9,755 nucleotides of DNA from Lachnospiraceae bacterium UBA3772 (GTDB lineage: Bacteria; Bacillota; Clostridia; Lachnospirales; Lachnospiraceae): contig DFFQ01000227.1 of assembly GCA_002371025.1 (NCBI GenBank), forward strand, positions 1-9,755, given 5' to 3'. A program made the translations under genes and the position numbers. Under the pieces are notes generated by a model that did no database searches, had not been told where the DNA came from, and saw only the letters and a program-made list of their open reading frames with translations. Below are positions 7,074 to 9,755 of this stretch, one piece after another (the first letter of the stretch is position 1; each line of letters begins with the position of its first letter).

Positions 7074-7637
7074 CTACATCTGTTTTCCAAGTATTCTGTT
7101 AACCGTACTACGGCTGATACCTGTTTGCTTAGCAATATCCGCTATTTTAAAACCTGCATCTGCCAATGCAATAACTATATCTCTTTTCTCATTTTGTTTT
7201 GATGGACGTCCACCTTTTCTTCCTCGTTTTGAAGCCGCTTCCAGCCCTTCCCTTACTCTGGTGCTAGTCAGATCTCGCTCCAATTGCGAAAGTCCTACCA
7301 TGACAGTTAGGAGAAATTGGCTATATGGGTTTGCTTCTGTAGTATCAAGCCAATTATCTTTCAAGCTCTTGAGATTTGCTCCCTTTGATTTAATCTCATC
7401 AACAATTTCGAGCAAATCCTTCGTACTTCGACTTAACCTAGTGAGATCAGTAATAATTACTACATCACTCGGATGCAATTCAGAAAGCATCTTTTCAAGC
7501 TCAGGTCTTTTTCTTATGGTTCCACTTATTTTTTCCTGATATATCATTCTGATGTCAACACCGGCGTCAACAAGTTGATCTATTTGTCTGTCCAGATTCT
7601 GATTGCAAGTGCTTACACGAATATATCCTACCAACAT
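7074..7637 (-). CDS. Small serine recombinase (DNA invertase/resolvase, Hin/Pin type)
   Basis: The 187 residues match the usual 180-200 of small serine recombinases. The catalytic domain begins 'MLVGYIRVST' with nucleophile Ser9 and Arg7. The conserved active-site arginines appear in 'TDLTRLSRS' (Arg67, Arg70). The long dimer helix starts around 'SQLERDLTSTRVREGLEAA' (117-135). After a GRKGGRPS linker (139-146) the C-terminal helix-turn-helix 'KIADIAKQTGISRSTVNRIL' (164-183) binds DNA. The protein makes double-strand breaks through phosphoserine intermediates and either inverts or resolves DNA between two sites. The ATG at 7637 has GGAGAAG seven bases upstream. A hix-like site about 200 bp upstream favours an invertase-type enzyme, but sequence alone cannot separate invertase from resolvase. 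It may have brought in, or may maintain, the adjacent KAP-NACHT cargo. Confidence 0.93.
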   Translation of the reverse strand: MLVGYIRVSTCNQNLDRQIDQLVDAGVDIRMIYQEKISGTIRKRPELEKMLSELHPSDVVIITDLTRLSRSTKDLLEIVDEIKSKGANLKSLKDNWLDTTEANPYSQFLLTVMVGLSQLERDLTSTRVREGLEAASKRGRKGGRPSKQNEKRDIVIALADAGFKIADIAKQTGISRSTVNRILGKQM

Positions 7638-7688
7638 ATTACATCTTCTCCAACAATATATTGAGGGTGAACGAAAGCTTTTTCTACT

Positions 7689-7719
7689 ATTATATCTTAT
7701 CAGATACTACTAATTGTAA
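7689..7719 (-). promoter_or_regulatory. Candidate promoter of the serine recombinase
   Basis: A perfect TATAAT on the - strand (7689-7694) lies 51 bases before the ATG. The only -35-like hexamer is TTACAA (7714-7719) with a long 19-base spacer, so strength is uncertain or an activator may be needed. Confidence 0.4.
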
Positions 7720-7743
7720 TAAATGCATATTAGCATCAAAAAT

Positions 7744-7782
7744 ATGTCAAAACAATCACTTAAGCATGATATGTTTTGACAT
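7744..7782. repeat. 39-bp inverted repeat upstream of the recombinase
   Basis: ATGTCAAAACA (7744-7754) and its exact complement TGTTTTGACAT (7772-7782) are separated by 17 bases. Long, spaced inverted repeats just upstream of a serine recombinase gene resemble the accessory subsites of resolvase res sites or an autoregulatory operator. No direct evidence distinguishes these. Confidence 0.6.
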
Positions 7783-7839
7783 GTTTTCTGATACATTATT
7801 TATGATAAAAAACATATTATTCCAGAGTCATTGACAGCT

Positions 7840-7865
7840 GTATCAAAAACAGTTGTTTTTGATGC
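7840..7865. other. Hin-family-like crossover site (hix/dix-like)
   Basis: Two 12-bp half-sites, GTATCAAAAACA and TGTTTTTGATGC, flank a GT dinucleotide. The inner 10 bases of each arm are exact inverted repeats. Hin-family invertases cut at 26-bp sites of the same architecture, with half-sites close to TTATCAAAAACC around a 2-bp core. The left half here matches that in 10 of 12 positions and the right half matches GGTTTTTGATAA in 9 of 12. The site lies about 200 bp upstream of the only recombinase in view. A full second site is not seen in the window. Confidence 0.6.
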
Positions 7866-8056
7866 AGTCATGTTTCCATTACATAAACCACAGGATGTCG
7901 CATCAGATTTCTCCTGCTACCCTGTTGCCGTTTTCTGTTTGAAATTTTCTTGTCATGATAGCTTATTTCCTTGGATACTATATTTAAGATGTTGTTGATA
8001 TTTCAATTCTATCCCAAAATGATCATCTGGCTCTTTTTTTAGCTCTAATGCCTTAT

Positions 8057-8085
8057 TTTCCATAGCCCTTTATCTGTGGTATACT
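8057..8085 (+). promoter_or_regulatory. Probable promoter of the ribbon-helix-helix gene
   Basis: TTTCCA (8057-8062, 4/6) and TATACT (8080-8085, 5/6) are separated by the ideal 17 bases. Transcription would start near 8092, giving a leader of about 35 nt that contains the GGAGG ribosome binding site of the gene at 8127. Confidence 0.5.
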
Positions 8086-8126
8086 TACCCTGTGACGTTT
8101 AGCTATGGCAGATTCGGAGGATTATC

Positions 8127-8342
8127 ATGAGCAGTGAAAAAAGCAGCAGCTACAAAGGCTTAACAGAAGCCCGAAGAAGAGCGAACAAAAAATATAATGC
8201 CCGTTTTGTTGAAATTAAAGTCCGTGTCACACGTGAGAAGCGGTCCCTGATTAAGGAGCACGCTGAAAAGATGGGAGAAAGCGCGACCGCTTTCATTAAC
8301 AGGGCCATAGATAAAGCCATGCAGAGAGATCTTGGCGAATGA
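8127..8342 (+). CDS. Ribbon-helix-helix DNA-binding protein, Arc/CopG-like (71 aa)
   Basis: After a basic N-terminal tail ('LTEARRRANKKYNARF') the protein shows the ribbon-helix-helix pattern. It has a strand 'FVEIKVRVT' (27-35), helix A 'REKRSLIKEHAEKM' (36-49), a turn 'GES' and helix B 'ATAFINRAIDKAMQ' (53-66). Such proteins dimerise and insert the paired strands in the major groove. They act as repressors on plasmids, phages and transposons or as antitoxins. The ATG is preceded by GGAGG seven bases upstream, which decides the start. No toxin gene follows, so an antitoxin role has no support here. The repeats downstream (8472-8775) are candidate binding sites, by inference only. Confidence 0.85.
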   Translation: MSSEKSSSYKGLTEARRRANKKYNARFVEIKVRVTREKRSLIKEHAEKMGESATAFINRAIDKAMQRDLGE

Positions 8343-8471
8343 CCCTAATGTCCTGCCAAGCCCGATGAACACATTTTTAGTACTTCCCGTTTGATGTAAT
8401 TCTTCCTTTTTAAAAAGCAAATCTTGAACCAGACCCTCAGATTTTTATCACTTATTTTAATGTTTTTTACA

Positions 8472-8492
8472 CTGGTCTAAACCTGGTCTAAA
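8472..8492. repeat. Direct repeat CTGGTCTAAA, 11-bp period
   Basis: Two exact copies of a 10-bp unit start at 8472 and 8483. The one-turn spacing means a bound protein would contact the same face of the helix twice. It lies 130 bp after the ribbon-helix-helix gene. Confidence 0.5.
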
Positions 8493-8612
8493 ATAAGATC
8501 TCAACCCTTCAGAAATGGCTTAAATAAGGGATTTTTCCGAAATTCTCCTAATGTTGCCGTGGCAGATAAAAAGTACACGAATCATATCAGGTTAGTACTT
8601 TCTAACGGAACT

Positions 8613-8730
8613 GATTTGCCGCGAATTGCCTCGATTTGCCGCAGGAATCTTGCGGATCAGAACGGCAAAATTCTGCCATGAAAAATGGGTGAAACGGCAA
8701 AACGGAGCAAAATGTGGCAAGTTGCGGCAA
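8613..8730. repeat. Helically phased TTGCC / GGCAA inverted array
   Basis: TTGCC occurs at 8616, 8626 and 8636, exactly ten bases apart, within two identical GATTTGCCGC decamers (8613 and 8633). Its complement GGCAA occurs at 8664, 8696, 8716 and 8726, with a one-mismatch copy (AGCAA) at 8706 filling the ten-base ladder. The left and right blocks are in opposite orientation, like iteron or multi-operator clusters. Confidence 0.6.
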
Positions 8731-8732
8731 CC

Positions 8733-8775
8733 AAACGTAGTCAAAACGTAGTAAAAAGTGGGTGGTCTTACTACG
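8733..8775. repeat. Direct and inverted ACGTAGT repeats
   Basis: AAACGTAGT occurs at 8733 and 8744. The second copy continues as CGTAGTAA (8747-8754), whose exact complement TTACTACG lies at 8768-8775 after a 13-base spacer. It directly abuts the phased array on its left. Confidence 0.55.
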
Positions 8776-8886
8776 GTTGACATAAAACAGTTAGTCGGTT
8801 TTAGATGTTATTATGTATTTCTCGAGCAGTTCGTGCTCTAATTTTATCATAAAAAAAGAAGCCCACCACCTGAAGTGATGTAAGCG

Positions 8887-9069
8887 TCAAATAGAGAGTG
8901 TCTTGCTTATAAGAAAATCCTTTTCTAACAGTCGGGGTTTTCCACTATAGTGGATAACTCCGGCTATATTTGTCAGGATTACGACATAAACTCTAAAAAC
9001 TCCACAAAACCTCTCCCACGCATCAGGTTTTTTCGATTTTTTAGACATGGATCTATTAATCGGATTCAT
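8887..9069 (-). CDS. Small ORF overlapping the IS66 transposase stop (60 aa)
   Basis: Its ATG (9067-9069) overlaps the transposase stop as ATGA, the usual geometry of translational coupling. The frame stays open until seven bases from the IS end. The product is basic at the start ('MSKKSKKPDAWERF') with a short hydrophobic stretch ('VFRVYVVILTNIAGVIHY'). I recognise no family and cannot exclude chance. No separate ribosome binding site is evident apart from sequence inside the transposase gene. Confidence 0.35.
   Translation of the reverse strand: MNPINRSMSKKSKKPDAWERFCGVFRVYVVILTNIAGVIHYSGKPRLLEKDFLISKTLSI
8934..8961. repeat. 28-bp near-palindrome inside the IS66 end
   Basis: The 14-bp core TCCACTATAGTGGA (8941-8954) is a perfect palindrome. 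Flanks GGGGTTT and TAACTCC extend it to 28 bp with one mismatch and one G-T pair. It lies about 55 bp inside the element end and within the 60-aa frame. It could be a transposase or host-factor site. Confidence 0.6.
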
Positions 9070-9755
9070 GCCGTATACTTCATGAGCTTTCGGCCTGTAG
9101 GTTCCTCGTCCGAGGGCGGCAGGGCCGTTTCCAGCAGTTCTTTTTTCTGCCGGACCTCAAATGACTTATATTCTTCCGACCACGGCATCAGTTCATCCAG
9201 ATATTTCCTACCTACTTTCAGTTCCGGTGTGGATGGCGCTTTCTCCAACAGGTACTTAAGATAGAAATATACATCTGCACCGTTTGATTTTGCAGTCTCC
9301 ACGAGTGTGTACATGATGGCGGCTGCCTCAGCTCCTTTTGGTGAAGTACAGAACATCCAGTTGCCCCTCCCTATTGCGAAGGCTTTCGCAAGCCGCTCAC
9401 AATAGCCGTTGTCTATGGGGACATCCCCTTTTTTAAGGAAGCGGCAAAGGTATTTTCTCTGATTTAAAGAGTAATTCACAGCGTCCTTCATCTTTTCCGA
9501 TATGGACGGGTCATCGAGCTGGATGGACTCCAGGAATGAAAAGTATGCATCGACCTTTTCCCTGACTGCCGTCTGCCGGCCCCGCAGGCGTTCTGCCGCA
9601 TCCATTCCCTTCAGTTTATTCTCTTCACGGTAAATATCCACAATCAGCCTCAGCGCCTTCGCTTCCGGCAGTTCGTCGATTTCCTTCTCACTGAGACCTT
9701 TCACATCCCTTATGCGGAGGGCTTCTGCCCATCTGCGCCTGCTGTGCATCCAGCA
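9066..9755 (-). CDS. tnpC: IS66-family transposase TnpC, C-terminal part (5' end outside the window)
   Basis: TnpC is the DDE transposase of IS66 elements. The frame is open to the window edge. Reading in from 9755 gives 'CWMHSRRRWAEAL', the IS66 'GCWAHxRR' region, so the ATG at 9749 is internal. The catalytic glutamate is in 'DNGYCERLAKAFAIGRGNWM' (codon near 9396-9398), followed by the family-typical 'SPKGAEAAAIMYTLVETAKSNGADVYFYLKYLLEKAP'. The protein continues about 60 residues past this to a TGA at 9066. No frameshift is seen in the visible 229 codons, so the transposase may be functional if the rest is intact. Confidence 0.93.
   Translation of the reverse strand, partial: CWMHSRRRWAEALRIRDVKGLSEKEIDELPEAKALRLIVDIYREENKLKGMDAAERLRGRQTAVREKVDAYFSFLESIQLDDPSISEKMKDAVNYSLNQRKYLCRFLKKGDVPIDNGYCERLAKAFAIGRGNWMFCTSPKGAEAAAIMYTLVETAKSNGADVYFYLKYLLEKAPSTPELKVGRKYLDELMPWSEEYKSFEVRQKKELLETALPPSDEEPTGRKLMKYTA

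Larger units (their letters stand above)
7638..8126. other. Divergent intergenic region: recombination sites and two promoters
   Basis: This 489-bp gap separates the leftward recombinase gene from the rightward ribbon-helix-helix gene. Its left half contains the recombinase promoter and two clear inverted repeats (7744-7782, 7840-7865) that look like a recombination or operator region. From about 7870 to 8050 I see no gene, RNA or repeat. The right end carries the promoter of the ribbon-helix-helix gene. Confidence 0.6.
8343..8879. other. Repeat-rich non-coding region between RHH gene and IS66 element
   Basis: No gene is supported in these 537 bp. They hold a direct repeat (8472-8492), a phased TTGCC/GGCAA array (8613-8730), direct and inverted ACGTAGT repeats (8733-8775), and a short GAGCA/TGCTC hairpin (8824-8838). 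Local GC rises clearly in 8610-8735 compared with its flanks. The density of short repeats suggests a protein-binding or replication/transfer-type site rather than decayed coding sequence. Confidence 0.5.
8880..9755 (-). mobile_element. IS66-family insertion sequence, one end and partial body
   Basis: The element is read from its terminal sequence GTAAGCGTCAAATAGAGAG at 8880; IS66-family ends characteristically begin GTAAGCG. Inside lie the transposase C-terminal part and a small overlapping frame whose stop is only seven bases from the element end. The other end, tnpA/tnpB and the target duplication lie outside the window. Its GC content is visibly higher than the KAP-NACHT cargo, so it arrived separately. 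Confidence 0.75.

Noticed and set aside
7054..7539. 161-codon + strand frame
   Set aside because: It lies antisense to the serine recombinase, whose catalytic motifs are unmistakable; composition is that of a shadow frame and there is no ribosome binding site.
8127..8342. Antitoxin of a toxin-antitoxin pair
   Set aside because: The ribbon-helix-helix fold fits, but no toxin-like gene lies next to it on either side.
8592..8783. 63-codon - strand frame over the repeat array
   Set aside because: The translation only mirrors the TTGCC/GGCAA repeats, has no start signal, and belongs to no family I recognise.
8777..8806. + strand promoter with a perfect TTGACA
   Set aside because: The -10 at 18 bases (TTAGAT) matches only 3 of 6, and no + strand gene follows before the convergent IS66 element.
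8824..8838. GAGCA/TGCTC hairpin followed by AATTTTATC as a + strand terminator
   Set aside because: The stem is only 5 bp, the T-run is interrupted, and no gene ends just upstream.

Overview
The window looks like an accessory, horizontally acquired region of a low-GC Firmicutes genome. A gut Clostridia/Lachnospiraceae-type host is the best guess. The grounds are the AT-rich coding sequence, GGAGG-type ribosome binding sites, Firmicutes-type IS21 and IS66 sequences, and a small ribbon-helix-helix protein. No housekeeping gene is present, so the taxonomy is inference.

Layout from left to right: (1) 1-816, + strand: the 3' part of a gene encoding kinesin-light-chain-type TPR repeats, open at the window edge. 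(2) 928 to about 1788, - strand: a decayed IS21-family element whose istA carries two frameshifts and has lost its C-terminal half. (3) 1830-2003: two consecutive stem-loop/T-run terminators for leftward transcription. (4) 2118-6565, - strand: the main cargo. In transcription order it is a KAP-family P-loop NTPase (527 aa), a small unrecognised helical protein (90 aa), and an 822-aa NACHT (STAND, NLR-like) NTPase that starts with TTG inside the stop region of the small gene. (5) 6566-7073: intergenic, holding the KAP promoter and one doubtful 76-aa reading frame. (6) 7074-7637, - strand: a 187-aa small serine recombinase of the Hin/Pin/resolvase type. Its upstream region carries a 26-bp palindrome that closely resembles Hin-family crossover sites, plus a wider inverted repeat. 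(7) 8127-8342, + strand: a 71-aa ribbon-helix-helix protein with a good promoter and RBS. (8) 8343-8879: non-coding, with phased TTGCC/GGCAA repeats and other short repeats. (9) 8880 to the window end: an IS66-family element read from its terminal GTAAGCG end, containing a 60-aa overlapping ORF and the C-terminal half of the transposase.

Working together: the KAP NTPase, small protein and NACHT NTPase lie on one strand between a recognisable promoter and tandem terminators. They are surrounded by recombination and insertion-sequence genes. KAP proteins (for example PifA of F plasmid) and bacterial NACHT proteins are both known in phage exclusion or defence, so a phage-sensing abortive-infection module is a reasonable but unproven reading. 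The most unusual details are a T7 run forming a canonical -1 slippery heptamer exactly at the small-gene/NACHT junction, a 21-bp in-frame tandem repeat in the NACHT N-terminal region, and the Hin-like crossover site next to the serine recombinase.
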